Below, one piece after another: positions 44,400 through 57,174 of a stretch of DNA of 64,000 bases. Position numbers and translations under genes: made by a program. Each line of letters opens with the position of its first letter. Within the stretch, counting starts at the first letter, position 1. Origin of the DNA: Adiantum capillus-veneris (lineage: Eukaryota; Streptophyta; Polypodiopsida; Polypodiales; Pteridaceae); assembly GCA_014529385.2 (NCBI GenBank), contig CM043957.1, positions 89,242,881 through 89,306,880 of the forward strand. Reading direction: 5' to 3'. The notes below the pieces were generated by a model. The model had not been told where the DNA came from, made no database searches, and saw only the letters and a list, made by a program, of their open reading frames with translations.

Positions 44400-44990
44400 T
44401 ACCTCCATCATTTGTCGTCCTTATCAATTCCCCACCGTTCGTTGAAATTATTGTGCAGAGAAACTGATGTGGGTAGTTGTAGCTGAGGAATTTTGGTTAG
44501 AGGGGGCCTACGTCTAGTCATTGAAGTCACCCCTATGCGGCCGATTTTCCAAATGTGCCCCTCTAGAAAAAGTAGGGTGCATCAATGAGTAAGAGCTGAG
44601 TCACTTATTGAGAGGCCAAAATTAGTAACGAGTTCCCTTTTAGAGAAGAACTTGCTCCTCTTTTGTCCCACACATCTTGCCACATCCGAAACCCTTTTTT
44701 GTAGAGTTTATGAGTTTTTCTAATATCTTTGACCTACAGCTTGCGGATATTTAGAACTGAACAACACACAATCAAATTCAATATGGTCTCAATTTGACTT
44801 ACATCTGAATCTCTGATATCTAGAAGGATAACTGATTTATATCTATTCCAATCATGCCAGACGCCTTTCACTAAATTAGAGCTTTCGCATTTAAGATATA
44901 GGTTTTTCCAAAAGAGATCTTGAGCAATAAAGTTCCCCCCCCCCCCCCCTCGGCTTGAGACCTGCATGTCTGTACTGCATGTTAGGTCAT
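44400..44990 (-). pseudogene. Second L1-type LINE fragment
   Basis: Minus-strand phrases DLFWKNLYLKCESSNLVKGV, ETILNLIVCC and then KLYKKGFRMWQDVWDKRG match the region between reverse transcriptase and the C-terminal zinc motif of L1 ORF2. It precedes the 42540-44090 fragment in position but overlaps it in protein order, so the two are separate pieces or a rearranged element. A C-run lies at 44936-44950. Confidence 0.55.
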
Positions 44991-45837
44991 GATTTTCGGG
45001 GCGGCCCTCTTTTTGATGCACTCTGTCTTTTCCCCTTCTCTACCTGCCTCTCTCCTGTTGAGTAAACTCTAGACTCCCCCAAGGCATGTCTTTGGAGTCT
45101 GCATGAAACTCTAGTCAATGAGATGCATGTGCTTTCTTCCATGAGTACTTCTACAACAATGGAAGGGTCAAGACCTACCATACAGGCGATCGTCAATCGT
45201 AATCAGGCACATATAAGACCCATTGCCGCCCATGGAGGCCTTTAGACAGGCCCAATGCTCACTCAGTTTCTACCTGCCCATACAAGGAGATCTCCAAAAG
45301 AACCTATCCGCCCTCTTATGAGGGGAAATGCTCTACACCCTCATCTCTTATAGAATATCAATCAGGTGCCCCACTTTTCCTATGCTGATGGCATCAAAGG
45401 TCACGCAGAAAGGTTTGATAATCCGCTCTTTCGTCCATATGAGCAAGGTAAGGGATTTATGTCTTCTTTTGTGCTTAACAATGACTAGAAGGGGAATATT
45501 CTTGCTGGCATGCAATTCGCCTTTGTCCCTAGAACTATGGGAGCTAATAAAAGCGGTATGTCCTCTTCCCCCTTAAATTCCCCTTCTCTTGTTGTCTCTG
45601 ATGCAGAACATCATCATTCTGTTCTAGTTTATCAAGTAGAAACTAACATTGAACGTGTAAGTGAAAATGAGGAGTGTGTCACCATTAGTAAGAAGCCAAC
45701 TGGTGGACAGGGTGCTGATAGGTCTTTGCCATGGTCCTAGACCTTCCCTCAAAGTGCTCAAAAGCTGAGTAGCAGTCAATTGGGAAAATAGAAATGTCTT
45801 TCCCCTGCATATACAATGTCTACCCAATAACTATTAT

Positions 45838-46512
45838 ATGTTTTTCTTTGAAGATGCTAATAGCGCTTTGCAAGGTATAACTAAAGGACAATGGCTTATC
45901 CGTAATACTCCAATTTCATTTTCTAAATGGTATAAGGGTTTCAACCCTAGAGGGGATAAGCCCACTAAAGCACCTGTGTGGGTTGATTTCCGTAATCTGT
46001 CGGTTGAATACTACCCCTGGCTAAGAAAAATTGGGTCTTATGTGGGCAAGGTCCTTTGATAGAAAGCCAGAGGGGGAATCAACCCCAAGTGGGATCCTCA
46101 ACTTCTCATAGAAGTTGATCTATGCAAAGCTCCTAAGTTGTTGGTACCTATCAAAGATTGTGAAGGCAGCCTATTGCATGAATAGAGAGTTCTGTATAGA
46201 AATCTCTCTAACTCTTGCTTCTATTGTTTTCAATAGGGTCTTCTTATAAAGGACTATCCTGTCCTTGCTCAAACCAAAGTGAAAAATCAATCTACTAAGG
46301 AGCACAAACCCACTCCTCAAAAGTCCTTTCAACCTGTTAACAGGAGAAGCAATAATAGGATCCAAAGGAAGAGAGGGGGTAATTCTACTAACACTAACTA
46401 CTTTGATGTACTGTTGGAAGATGTTTTTGATCCCTATTGTGCCCAAGAGCACTCTGATGTTGATGGGGAAGGAAAGCCTGCACAGGAGGAAAATGGTGAG
46501 ATCAGTTCACCC
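45838..46512 (+). pseudogene. LINE ORF1-like protein
   Basis: The frame starting MFFFEDANSALQGITKGQWL, with NTPISFSKWYKGFNP and VWVDFRNLSVEYYPW, matches the DUF4283-type RNA-binding domain found in ORF1 of plant L1 elements. It stops at 46057 and continues in other frames to about 46530, with a basic, Ser/Lys-rich C-terminus. Confidence 0.65.
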
Positions 46513-46859
46513 AAAAGCCCCCATACCTCTTAGGTTCCTCATGTCAGCCCTAAAGACAATCCAAGAGGACTCTATAACTCTGATAGTGAAGCTGATGAAT
46601 TTATACAGAGTACTCAACTAATTGATAAGGAAGCTTCTATGGAAATGCTGCAGTTTGCTAAAGAGCTGGAAGAAGCCAAAGATATAATTTCAAAGTCTTC
46701 CTTGGCAAACTCCCCAACTCCTTCAGTGGACATTGTGATCATGACTCAAGCTGAGGAAGACTCTCTTCCTAATTTGCAGATAATCAAAAGAAAGAGAAAG
46801 GTTGAGAAGTTCAATGATCCCAATAGGGATTCTGTCTCTATGGTCAAACCTAACAAAAG

Positions 46860-49800
46860 CAGTAAGAAATGATTTGTCCCAATCTTTCTGTTTTTTCATC
46901 AATTGTAAAGGGTTGTCTGACCCTGCAAGAGCTATGGTTATCAGAAAGTGGATGCAGGATCTGTCACTACATCCTGACTACATTTGTCTACAAGAGGTCA
47001 AACTCAAAGGTAAAGAGCTAGAGTTCAACCTGAATAGAATAGGCTTTGGTTTTCAATTGTATGCTACTAATCATTTCGCAGGCAGAGGAGGTGTTGTCTT
47101 AGGCCTATCTTGCAAATGGGCTAATTTGGTCTCAAATGTGTAATACTCCAATAAAGGTTTTTGGGTGGCTATCACCTTGGCAGATCCTATCAATTATAAA
47201 ATAGTCAGTGTCTATGCTCCTAATTCTATGACAGAAAGATCCCAGTGCTAGCAAGAATTGTGCACTTTATCAAAGAATGTGATACTGGCAGGGGACTTTA
47301 ACATGGTAGAGCAAATTGCTGACACATCAAGGTCTCTATGTCAGGTAGTCTCTGGTAATGAAAAAATACACTGAACTGATTTGGTTGATTCTCTGAATTT
47401 ACTACATGTATCTGAGGATGTTGGTTTCACTTGGAACAACAAACAGATTGGTGAATGTTACAGGTCAGCAATGCTAGACAGAGTTTATATCTCTGCAAAT
47501 GTTCTACAAGATCATTGGTTAGTTTAGTGCAAGTATGATGCTTCCATTCTATTATCTGATCACAAGCATGTATTATTTGAGTTGATGAGATCTAAAAACA
47601 ATTTCAAATCTGGCTGGCCCCACCTAGACCACTCTCTATTTGACATAGACTGCATTAAACATAAAGTGCAAGTCATCATGAAGGAGTCCTTTGCTCTCTA
47701 CCCCTCTCCTACCAAGGCTTGGGAGGCTGCTGTTAAGGGTATACAGAGAGTCCTGACCAAGTACAAAAGAATAGCTAAGGACATTAGGGCACATAGAAGG
47801 ATGATGATCTCTTCAACTTGAAGAATCTCTCTCGTGTGCTGACCCTCCCTCTCCTAGGCTTTTTGATCTTAGAGTGTCACTTAAGCAGGAAGAGCTCCTT
47901 GATGCTAGCAGTGCCCTTGCTTTCACTAGAGAATTCTGGGCAAGCAAAATATACAGGCCCACTAAGAGCATGTATAATCTGTTGAAAAACAAATTCTAAG
48001 TATTTCATACCTTTGTTGAGAGGTAGTGATGGGAATCCTACTAAGTCTCATAAAGAAAATGTTTCTACAATCCATGAGTTCTTTGCTAATATTTTCTTTG
48101 GTCTTCCTAAGAGAGATAGAGAGATTCAGGAGGCTAGGGCTTTTATAACCCAGTCCAGAAAGAAGACTATTGCTCCCCATCAAGCACATTTCTTGGACTA
48201 GCCTATCTCTCTTGAGGAATTCAAAGAAACTATTGGCAACCTCAATACTGGAAAACCCCCAGGAATTGATGACCTTCCTAATGAATTCTACATCCAATTT
48301 TCAAAGAGTTTGTTGCACCTTATTTGATCTTAGTGTGGAAAGAAGCTGTTAGATTGGGGGCTCTTCCTGCTTTTGTTAACACTGGAGTTGTTAAACTCAT
48401 CCATAAAAAAGGAGATAGGGAGGATCTTAGCAATTGGAGACCTATTACCTGTCTGACTTCTATATAAAAAGTGTTTGCCATGTCCTTAGCTACGAGGCTC
48501 AGCCTTCTCATGACCAGCTTCATTCTTCAGGAGAAAAAGGGTTTTATCAAAGGAAGATTCATACTAGATGCTATCATCACCCTCTGGGAGGGCATGGAAC
48601 ATGCTATGGAAAATGAACAGGACTTCTTTTTTTTCAAAGTTGATTTTGACAAGGCATATGACACAATGGAGTAGGAATTTATTCTGCAGTCACTTTGTGA
48701 TTTGGGTTTAGGCAAAAGGTTTATTAAATTTGTTCATGTGCCTTTTGGAAATGCTTATGCCAGAATATCAGTAAATGGGGAATTAACAAAAGTCATAAGA
48801 TTGATGAGATCTATAAGGAAAGGATATCCTCTTGCACCACTGCTATTTGCCATAACTTCAGATGCTTTGGCCTGGATTGTTAAGAGCAAAATGCAAGAAG
48901 GGAAATTGAAGGGTATTCAAATTGCTGGTTCCTCAATTGATCTCTGTTTGCAGATGTTTGCTGATGACACTAATGCCCTTATAATAAAAATTCTGAATCA
49001 ACAGAAGTATTCATGGAATGTCTTTTAACACTTTTTGTCTTGCCAGTGGTTCCCAAATCAATCACCAGAAAAATGGATTCAAAGCTTCTAATGGGGCTAT
49101 ACCCCCTTCTGTCAATGCAGCTCGTTGTAATTTGATACCAGATGATCAGGTTTTTAGATTGTTGGGAATACCCATGGGATTCAAAGTGCCTCCAGACTTT
49201 TGTATTGAATAAATTTTTGCTTCCTTCTCTGATTTATTTCATGTCTTGCTGGAAACCTACCTGTGCCCAGCTTAATCAAATAATTTCTTTGGCTAGAAGA
49301 TTTCTTTGGGCAGGTATAGAGGACATTAAAAAAATACCTAAGGTAGCTTGGAGCACCTGCTGCCCTCACAAAACTAGAGGTGACTTAGGCATTCTCTGGA
49401 TATGAGCAATATGGCTATAAAGATGGCAACTAAATGGATAGTCAGATCCATAGACAATCAAGACTTTTGGGCTTGTTTGATAAAAAGAAACATAAAAAAT
49501 TTTCATGTACAGGAGTACAAAGCTTGGAGGGAGCCCTCTCTCTGGGATGTGATATCCTCTGACTGGAATTTCAAACCAGTAGGCTCTCAGCTTGCCAACA
49601 GATTGTGGGAGGCTTGGTTTAAAGTCAAAAAGTTTCTCCATTTTCCCCAACAGTTTCTGATTGATTGTATTGTTCTTTCACAGGAATCTATATGGCTGGG
49701 ATGGTCTGCAAGTACATCTGGGAAGAAACTAACAATTAAAGCTCATAAGTGTTTCAAATCAGGCATAAGAACATGGGGAGATCTGCAGGACAATGGGTAG

Positions 49801-50808
49801 TAGCTTTCCCCCAACCAGATATCTAACCACTTTAATATCTCTCTGGATGTCTTGCAGAATTACTGAATAGATTAGAAGATCTGAAAGCTCATCTCCAGAA
49901 CAATACAATATTCAGATATAACAAGTCTTTAACTTTACAACAATGTGCTTGGAAGGCTTATAAACTGGCATCTTACATCCCAGATTTTGAGGAGAAGCTT
50001 AGACAGAAGCTGAACTCCAAAAAATGGAGGCTTAAGTGGAGCTCAAAACAGTGAATATATAGATTGAAATGTTTGTGGAGCTATTCGAATAAAACACAGT
50101 TTTTTTGCTTGGCTGGTCTTGCATCAGGACAATGTGCTTGGAAGGCTTATAAACTGGCATCTTACATCCCAGATTTTGAGGAGAAGCTTAGACAGAAGCT
50201 GAACTCCAAAAAATGGAGGCTTAAGTGGAGCTCAAAACAGTGAATATATAGATTGAAATGTTTGTGGAGCTTTGCTATTCGAATAAAACACAGTTTTTTT
50301 GCTTGGCTGGTCTTGCATCAGGGCATCTGCACTGGTCAAAGAGCACTTAAAGCTGGACTTGGAGATGGGAATTGCCAGAGATGCAATTCTCCTGAAGATC
50401 TTCATCATATATTTGTTAGCTGTCCTGATAACTCCTCCAAACTTCTAGCTCTACGATTGAGCTGCAAAGAGGTTCATCCACTTCAATTCTCAGCTCATGA
50501 GATATTAGTAGGAGACTATATCAGAATGGACATCCCACTTTGGAATATATGGAGTTTATCTGTGGTCCTGTTGGACTCAGATAATTAAAACTATCTTCAA
50601 GAAGAAGAAGGAGGACAATGCCACTGAGTTTGTATATCAGCTAAAGAAAATTTCTACCTCTTGTCTTGGGAAAATGAAGGAAGTGGGTAATGGCCCTTTG
50701 TATTTCATCCAAAGAGATCACAGATGGCAAACATGGAAGAAGATTATGTTGAGGACCTATTCTAAAGAAAAACTGGTTATGGACTATGCTTGTCTTGATT
50801 TGTTGTAA
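46860..50808 (+). pseudogene. LINE ORF2 (endonuclease, reverse transcriptase, zinc motif)
   Basis: The endonuclease reads FINCKGLSDPARAMVIRKW, YICLQEVKL and AGRGGVVLGL, then ILAGDFNMVEQ near 47280 and SDHKHVLFEL near 47560. Reverse transcriptase: TGKPPGIDDLPNEFY (about 48245), NWRPITCLTS, FFKVDFDKAYDTME (48638), IRKGYPLAPLLFAITSDAL and the catalytic MFADDTNALI (48954), followed by INHQKNGFKAS. A zinc motif, CQRCNSPEDLHHIFVSC, lies near 50370, and the C-terminal end is at about 50808. Multiple stops and frame changes interrupt it. Confidence 0.8.
49941..50322. repeat. 190-bp tandem duplication inside the LINE
   Basis: CAATGTGCTTGGAAGGCTTA at 49941 recurs at 50130, and the following 180 bp are repeated almost perfectly up to about 50322, except for a TTGC insertion in the second copy. 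Near-identity points to a recent event, later than the decay of the element. Confidence 0.9.
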
Positions 50809-50900
50809 TTTGAATAAGGGAAGCCTCTCTCCCCACCTACGAGGCAATGTTGTAGCTTTTCTCTCTTTTCTTAATATATTTCCTGTTCTATATAAAAAAA

Positions 50901-52202
50901 GAGTGTTTTTTCACGTCTCTATGTATTAGCTATGCCCACCACAATGAAAGCAAAATTAAACCTCATCATCCATTTAGCCATAGGCTTATGTATTGCCGAT
51001 ACGTTCATGATCCCTAAGTCTCCTTAATCTTTAGGTGAGATTTAAAATTCCCTAGAAGGATCGCCCTTCCATAGAAAATTCTAGCATACTTTATGGGCTG
51101 GTTAAAAAGCTGATTCTAAAAGGTCTCCAACATGAGACATAAATAAACTAGGATGTCACAAGATAGTGATTAATGACCAAAATTTTGGTTGGAAGATTAG
51201 TCAGAAACCCTTCTCATCTTCTAAGGTTGGCTTCAAACCTATTCATTACCCACGTCCACCTTTGCTTTAAACTTTCACCAAAGCCCATTAGAATGCCTGG
51301 TAGTTGTAAAGGCACTCCTTCTGCTATTTCCTGACATCCTTGGTCTCTAAGCTCCGCTAGGATGGATTTGACAAATGAGGAGAACCCCCCCCCCCCCCCC
51401 CCCCCCTTCCGTTCTTTGAGTGATTGATTATTGAATTAGAAGCAGTGCACAAGAGATCTAGACAAAAATGGATCGATCATCATCATGAGTTAATCTAGTG
51501 GTGTCATCGACAAACATCTGTAGGCACATCTCATCCCCTTTAGGAAGAAGCCTCTCTCAAATTTTTCCTTGTTGAATCCTATCCTAAATTAGACTATAGC
51601 AAAAATAATTGGATCCATAGGGCAACCTAACACAAACTTTGGAATTCGTATTGCTTAGTAAGGTTAGCGTTTCCAAAATAAATAAGGGCCTAGTTCCATA
51701 ACCTATATTATGAAATACCATTCTACTCTATCATATGCTTTGAAAAAAAGGAAATCCATATTGGTTTCTTTGGCTGAGCCTTTCGCATACTCTATGCCCA
51801 CAAGAAGATTTATAAATTTTCTCATGTAGGAAAAGGGAGCCTTTTAAGTGTTTTTCATACAATACAAAACATCATGAGCTTCTGTGAGGGAGGCACGGCA
51901 TACCTAGCTAGGTACGATTGGGGGCAGGGGACCGCCAGCCCGATGTATGCCGTGCCTCCCTCACAGAAGCTCATGATGTTGAGGTAAGTCATAATTGTGG
52001 GAATTATTGTGAGAATCTGTCCAAAACTTCTTGTGGCCTTCCCATAGCGCAATAACGGCATCCAAAATGTATCTTCCTTTTATAAAATCTTTTGCTCTTT
52101 ATTGATCCAAGTTTGAAGCTCACATTGTAACTTTATTGAAAACTTTGGCTAAGGTCTTATAGGCACAAGATAGAAAAGTGATAAATCACCAGTTACCTAT
52201 GG
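50901..52202 (-). pseudogene. L1-type LINE fragment, reverse-transcriptase region
   Basis: Minus-strand phrases appear in changing frames, such as DFIKGRYILDAVIALWEGHK near 52080-52020 and FLFFKAYD near 51750. They correspond to reverse-transcriptase motifs before the catalytic Asp pair, which continue from the 52203-52505 frame. It is strongly decayed, with a C-run at 51387-51407 and a perfect hairpin at 51868-51980 inserted. Confidence 0.55.
51868..51980. repeat. Perfect 36-bp inverted repeat (hairpin element)
   Basis: Arms 51868-51903 and 51945-51980 are perfectly complementary (outer end AACATCATGAGCTTCTGTGA), with a 41-nt loop that starts with the palindrome TACCTAGCTAGGTA overlapping the arm end. 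It interrupts decayed LINE sequence. The perfection of the arms suggests a recent MITE-like insertion or an inverted duplication. No target-site duplication is obvious. Confidence 0.9.
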
Positions 52203-52505
52203 CTACCTTATCTCCTTTTTGTGTAAAAGTTTGATGATTTTTGTATTAATGATTCCATGGAGGGTCTTAAAGTAAAGGGACTCTTCCCACATCAATATAA
52301 TTTTGGGTGCTTGATGAAATAATTCGATCGCAATGCCATCATTCTGAGTACTTTTCCCTTTCTCCACATATTTAATTGCATCCTTGACCTCAGAGAGAGC
52401 AGAATCCAACTGTTGGGCAAGGGAGCTAGAAGCGTTTGTTTTCACACCTTGAGATTTCTTCTTGAGGGAATTACTTGGCCTTTGAGACTGACGGAGGGGT
52501 TCCAA
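52203..52505 (-). pseudogene. L1-type LINE fragment, start of reverse transcriptase
   Basis: A 100-codon frame with DAIKYVEKGKSTQNDGIAIE and FKTLHGIINTKIIKLLHKKE. This is a variant of the region around the conserved GKSPGPDG and VLIPKK motifs of L1 reverse transcriptase. It continues into the decayed stretch to the left. Confidence 0.65.
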
Positions 52506-53082
52506 AATTTTTGCTAAAATGCTTATGCAAAAAATTGAGGTTCTCTTTTAAATAGAAGAACACTCTCCCTATATTTTGGAGAGAATAGAGATACGGTTTT
52601 ATATTTTTTTACATCGTAGAAGTTTGAACATTTTTGAAGTTGGCTATCTACCCTTGGCAACCACCAACTGTTGAAGTCAATTTTTTTCGGTTGAGTTCTT
52701 ACATTTCTACATTGGCTAGTGCATGTCTGAGTTGTCCAATTTCTTCTTGTGCTTGCTCTTTGGGATGTGCCTCTAGCTCTGCTAGTTTTTGCGATCTTTT
52801 TTTATTTGTTTGACCTGTTTACTATATCTCAAGAATTTTTATGTGAGTGATTTGTAGCATGAATCCTGTGGTAGTAATGTGTATGAACTCACTTAATACC
52901 GCCAGAGCATTTTTTCTCTCACTAGGAGGTTTTTTCCCCGTGCATTGTATATACACCCATCACTCTAGGGCTAACTTGTCTTTCCATTGTGTACTAAGAA
53001 ATACTACTCTTTGTTGTGTGCCTTGAGCTTCTTAATTTTCTACAAGCTGTGTGTGTTTCCCTGCAACCCTATTTTCAACAAT
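52506..53082 (+). repeat. Possible 5' LTR of copia B
   Basis: Non-coding sequence ending just before a primer-binding-site-like word at 53083. Only its position suggests an LTR; no second copy is present because the element is truncated on the right. Confidence 0.35.
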
Positions 53083-53094
53083 TGGTATCAAAGC
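53083..53094 (+). promoter_or_regulatory. Degenerate primer-binding site of copia B
   Basis: TGGTATCAAAGC, one base different from the initiator-tRNA-Met site TGGTATCAGAGC. Confidence 0.7.
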
Positions 53095-53433
53095 AAGCTG
53101 CATCCTTTCAGGCATAGTCACCAGTATTGCCAGCACACGCCTGCTCATTTTCTCCGATTTGAGTGAGCTTTGGTGAGTTGAAAAATACTTTGGGCGAGCT
53201 CAAAGAGCTCGGTTTGCTCAAATTTTCCATTTGGGCTAATTTCGACCTCCATTTCCACTACACGCAGTGCTGTGCAGGCAATGTCGTCCTTTTGTGCAGT
53301 ATTTTTGTCAATTCAATTTTTTGCAAAATAGGTCCTTTACAATATTCTTTGGGTTGTGCTATATAGTACGTGTTAGTTTTTGCTTCATCACCTCTTTTCG
53401 GGAAGTTTTCACATTAAGTACACACACTCCCAA

Positions 53434-56040
53434 TGGCTGATAACAACACAAATGTGTTCAAAATGTTTGCTACTAAGAATAAATTGGATGGGACAATTAC
53501 CCAATGTGGGCTTACATGATGCAGCATGTTCTTGTGTCAAAGTGTGTTTGGAAAGTTTTGTAGGGCATTGACATACGCCCAGATTCTATGGATACATGCA
53601 TTGTCAAGGATGTTGCAGATTTTGGTGGCAGGATTGTTGCAGCTAGAGCTGTTTTGCCTACGGTTGATAGGCTCATTGGGATGTTAGAGATGCACAGTCT
53701 CATGCATTGATTGTATAATCTGTGAAGTGCACTATTACTCACATTCGTTCAGCTAAATCAACTAAACTCTTAATGCAAGTCGCAATGAGGCTAAAATTGC
53801 ATTGCTGCGTATAGAGCTGGAATCAAAGATTATGCATGAGGAAGATGACATGGACACTTTCCTTGTTGGTATCAAGGATATCAATGAGCAATTCATTTCT
53901 GCAGGTCATTTCTGACTGTTCCATTTTGCAAATTGTTTTTGATGCTTTGCCATATTCTTACTAGACTTTTTTCTAGTACTTGGAGACTTATGACCCAAGG
54001 AAATCCTGACGTTGTCAAGTTTGATGCAAACATTTTTTTTTGCAAGTCACTTTCAAGAAAGAACAGGGCTAAACAGCGTGCAGTTGAATAGGCTTTATAT
54101 TGTTGCTCAAAGAAAAGGTGGTAATAGTAATGTAGCCACTTCTCATGGTTTTTCAGTGAGTGGAAAATCACTTGTTCCTAATGCTTCTATTGGCACCATC
54201 TCTTCTAGGAATTCTAGTGAAAAGGGCAAAAACATGATGTGTTGCCATTATTCTAGGCCATTGATCACTTGATAAGCAGTGAAGGTGGAAGAGGCCAAGA
54301 AGAAAGAGGCTAGTCCACTACAAGTGCAACTATTGTACAATCTTTTGTGAAAGGAGATTGATGTTGATGTAGATGTAGATGTAGAGTAGGCATTTAGTGC
54401 AAAGTGCACTTATGATCCTTTTGTCCATGATGCATGTATGTCAATTGGTGCAGATTTACATGTGTGGTACTTTGATAGTGGTGCTACAAAGCACATTACC
54501 TCACATCATGACTTTTTTGGTACTTTGATAGTGGTGCTACAAAGCACATTACCTCGCATCATGACTTGTTTACCTCTCTCGAGTCTATCTCTCATGGGAT
54601 TATAGTACTTGTGCCAACAATGCCTCTTATATGATCCAAGGAGTTGGAAAGATTGTGCTAACTACTGTGAATGGTAGTTCTTTCACACTTGTCGATGCAA
54701 TTTATGTACTGGATTAAGAAGAACCTTTTATCTGTATTTGCACTTGCTGGACTTGGTCTTATTGTGAAATTTGTGGATGACAGATATACAATTCATGATC
54801 TCAAATTTGGCGATGAAATTGTTGCATCTGGCATTTTGTGCCATGGATTGTATAAGCTCACTTTGTAAGACAAGTGTGGGAAGAATTTTGCAAATGCAAT
54901 TGTGGATTCAAAGGCTATTTCAAATGCAAAACTTTGGCATGCACGTTTTGGGCATCTACATTTTTCCAGTTTGCTATGTTTGTAGAAATCTAATATGGTT
55001 GCTTCTTTGTCGCCACTTGAAGCACCTATGAAGCATATTTGTGAAGGTTGTATTTTGGGTAATATGTAGCATTTGAAATTTCCAAAGGATGGTTCAGTAA
55101 GGGCTACATGCGGATTGCAACTTGTACATAGTGATGTTTGCGGGACTATGCAAACTTCGTCCTTAGGCAATTACCTATACTTCGTGACTTTCATTGATAA
55201 TTACTCCAGGCATGCCTGGGTATGTCTGCTTAAAGCTAAGTCCAAAGTGTTTATGGCTTCAATCAAGTTTTGGCTATGACTGAAAATGTCTCTCAATGTA
55301 CTATGGGCACCCTTTCTTCAAATCGAGCGGGGGGGGGAGTATATGTCTCATGAGTTTAATGAATTTTTTGCTATTTGTGGGATAAAACACCAATGTACAG
55401 TGTCGTATACATCTTTAAAAAGTGGTGTTTTTGAAAGGAAAAACAGGTCACTTACGGAGATGACATGATGTATGGTCAAGCTTTGCCACATTCGTTTTGG
55501 CTTGAGGCCATCAGATGTGCTACCTATGTACTTAACATGTCTCCTCTAAAAGCTTTGCAGATTATGACTCCTTATGAAGTGTGGCATGATAGGAAGCAAT
55601 CTATTGATCACTTGCATGTTTTTTGTTGTTTACATTATGCTTTGGTGCCACAAACACACACAAAAAATTGGATGATAATGCCACTAAATGCATTTTTGTT
55701 GGCTACAATACTGAAATCAAAGGTTATAGGTTGTACCATCTGCAAAAACAAAATGTATCTTGGTTTCATGAGATGTTGTGTTTGTGGAAGATTCTGTTTA
55801 TCCCATGTTGTCATGTACTAGAGACAATGATGGAAGCTCACAAGACATTTATGTCGGTTTGTTGCCTCTTTTCAGTGGTGGAAACTTGAATGTAAATTCA
55901 AATGATGCAAATGCACAACATATGGGGGTTCCAAAAAATGCTATGAATCAGCCTGTTACTAATGTAGATGTACATGATGCACTTGATGTGGAAAGGTCTG
56001 AGAATGATCAGACTAGAGGTATGCCAAAATGGTTGGTTCA
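53434..56040 (+). pseudogene. Decayed Ty1/copia gag-pol (copia B)
   Basis: The start MADNNTNVFKMF at 53434 opens a gag-like frame with several stops. Around 54470, WYFDSGATKHITSHHD is the protease motif; part of it is directly duplicated (54464-54513 and 54516-54565). GAG-pre-integrase follows (WHARFGHLHFSS near 54930), then integrase (LVHSDVCGTMQTSSLGNYLY, FVTFIDNYSRHAWV, ERGGEYMSHEFNEFFAICGI, LPHSFWLEAIRCATYVLN). The sequence ends in the linker before reverse transcriptase at about 56040, truncated at the junction with the 56105 fragment. It is a different lineage from copia A. Confidence 0.8.
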
Positions 56041-56104
56041 TACTTTGTGTGACAATAAATTGGATGTGCCTTGCCTATTCATACTTGTTCATGTTCTCGC
56101 CATG

Positions 56105-57095
56105 CATCTTACACACACCCAAATACTTTGAGAAATGAATAATTCACCGATTTACCTACCCATGCCTCCTCTGGAACTCCCCCATCCGATGTTGTTGAGG
56201 GTGGCTGGTTGATCAAATACACAGACATACTTACTGCTTCCGCCCAAATCTCAAGCGATAAGCATACATGGAGCCGCATGCTTTGTGCGTCCTCCATGAT
56301 TGTCATGTTCATCCTTTTTGAAATCCCATTTTGTTGAGGTGTCCTTGGGTTTTCCTTTGCCTCCAAATGCCATTGCTAGTACAAAAGCTTTCAAAAGCTT
56401 GGCTGCAATATTTGCCTCCATTGTCGGATGTGAGGCATTTAACCTTGGTACCTGCTTCATTCTCCACAAAGGCTTTCCACCTTTGAAATATGGAAAACAC
56501 ATTGGATTTATTATTCATTACATAAACCCATGTTTTCCTAGTCGCATCGTCTATGAATGTTACATAGTACAATGAGCCACCAAGTGATAGTGTACTTGCA
56601 GGACCCCAGAATGAACCAACTCAAGTTTTTTATGTTTTCTTTCATTTCTTGATTTTTGAAACTTTACCCTCTTTTGTTTACCATAAACACAACCTTCACA
56701 GAATTTTAAGTCTTCCTTCAAACCTGGTAGAATCTTCTTTGTTTGAAGGATTTGCATTCCTTTGACACTCATATGCCCAAGCCAGTAGTGCCATACGGCA
56801 CTATCAATTTCTGTAGCTGCTGCACAAGCTGAAGATTGCAAGCTGATAGTACATAAGTGAAGTGTACCAACCTTTTCTCCTTTGGCAACCACCAAAGATC
56901 TCTTTGAGATCTTCCACCATTTGTTTTTGAATGCAGTGTTGTGACCTTCATCATCCAATTATCCTGTAGATATGAAATTCTTGCGAAGAGAAGGAACATG
57001 CCTAACATCTTTAAGCTTCCATTCATTTTCGTTAGTAGTTTTGACACAAATTGTACCTTTGCCGACAATTTCATAAGCTTCATCATCTCCTCCCA
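56105..57095 (-). pseudogene. Fragment related to copia A (integrase region)
   Basis: Corresponds to about 16905-17900 of copia A, same strand and order: protease/pre-integrase (YWLGHMSVKGMQILQ, CEGCVYGKQKRVKF), integrase (YVTFIDDATRKTWVY, CLTSDNGGKYCSQAFESF, then NPRTPQQNGISKRMN and FLKVFGCV). Unlike copia A, the SDNGG segment is present in frame, so the frameshift in copia A is not ancestral. It is truncated at both ends, with a small internal deletion near 56605. Confidence 0.85.
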
Positions 57096-57174
57096 ACTAT
57101 ATTGTAAAGACTAGGGGAGACTAGTGCTTGGAATCCACCTCCCAACCTCCCACTATATAGGCCAAGATCCTAGC

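Larger units (their letters stand above)
45530..50900 (+). mobile_element. Near full-length, decayed L1-type LINE
   Basis: Plus-strand ORF1-like and ORF2-like sequence in order: nucleic-acid-binding N-domain (45838), endonuclease (46880-47560), reverse transcriptase (48190-49200), C-terminal zinc motif (50253-50420), ending with an A-rich end (TATATAAAAAAAGAG, about 50890). Many stops and frameshifts show it is dead. No target-site duplication was identified. Confidence 0.8.

Noticed and set aside
44734-45196. Minus-strand frames proposed as independent small genes
   Set aside because: The left frame contains LINE ORF2 phrases and the right one has no motif; best explained as LINE debris and flank.
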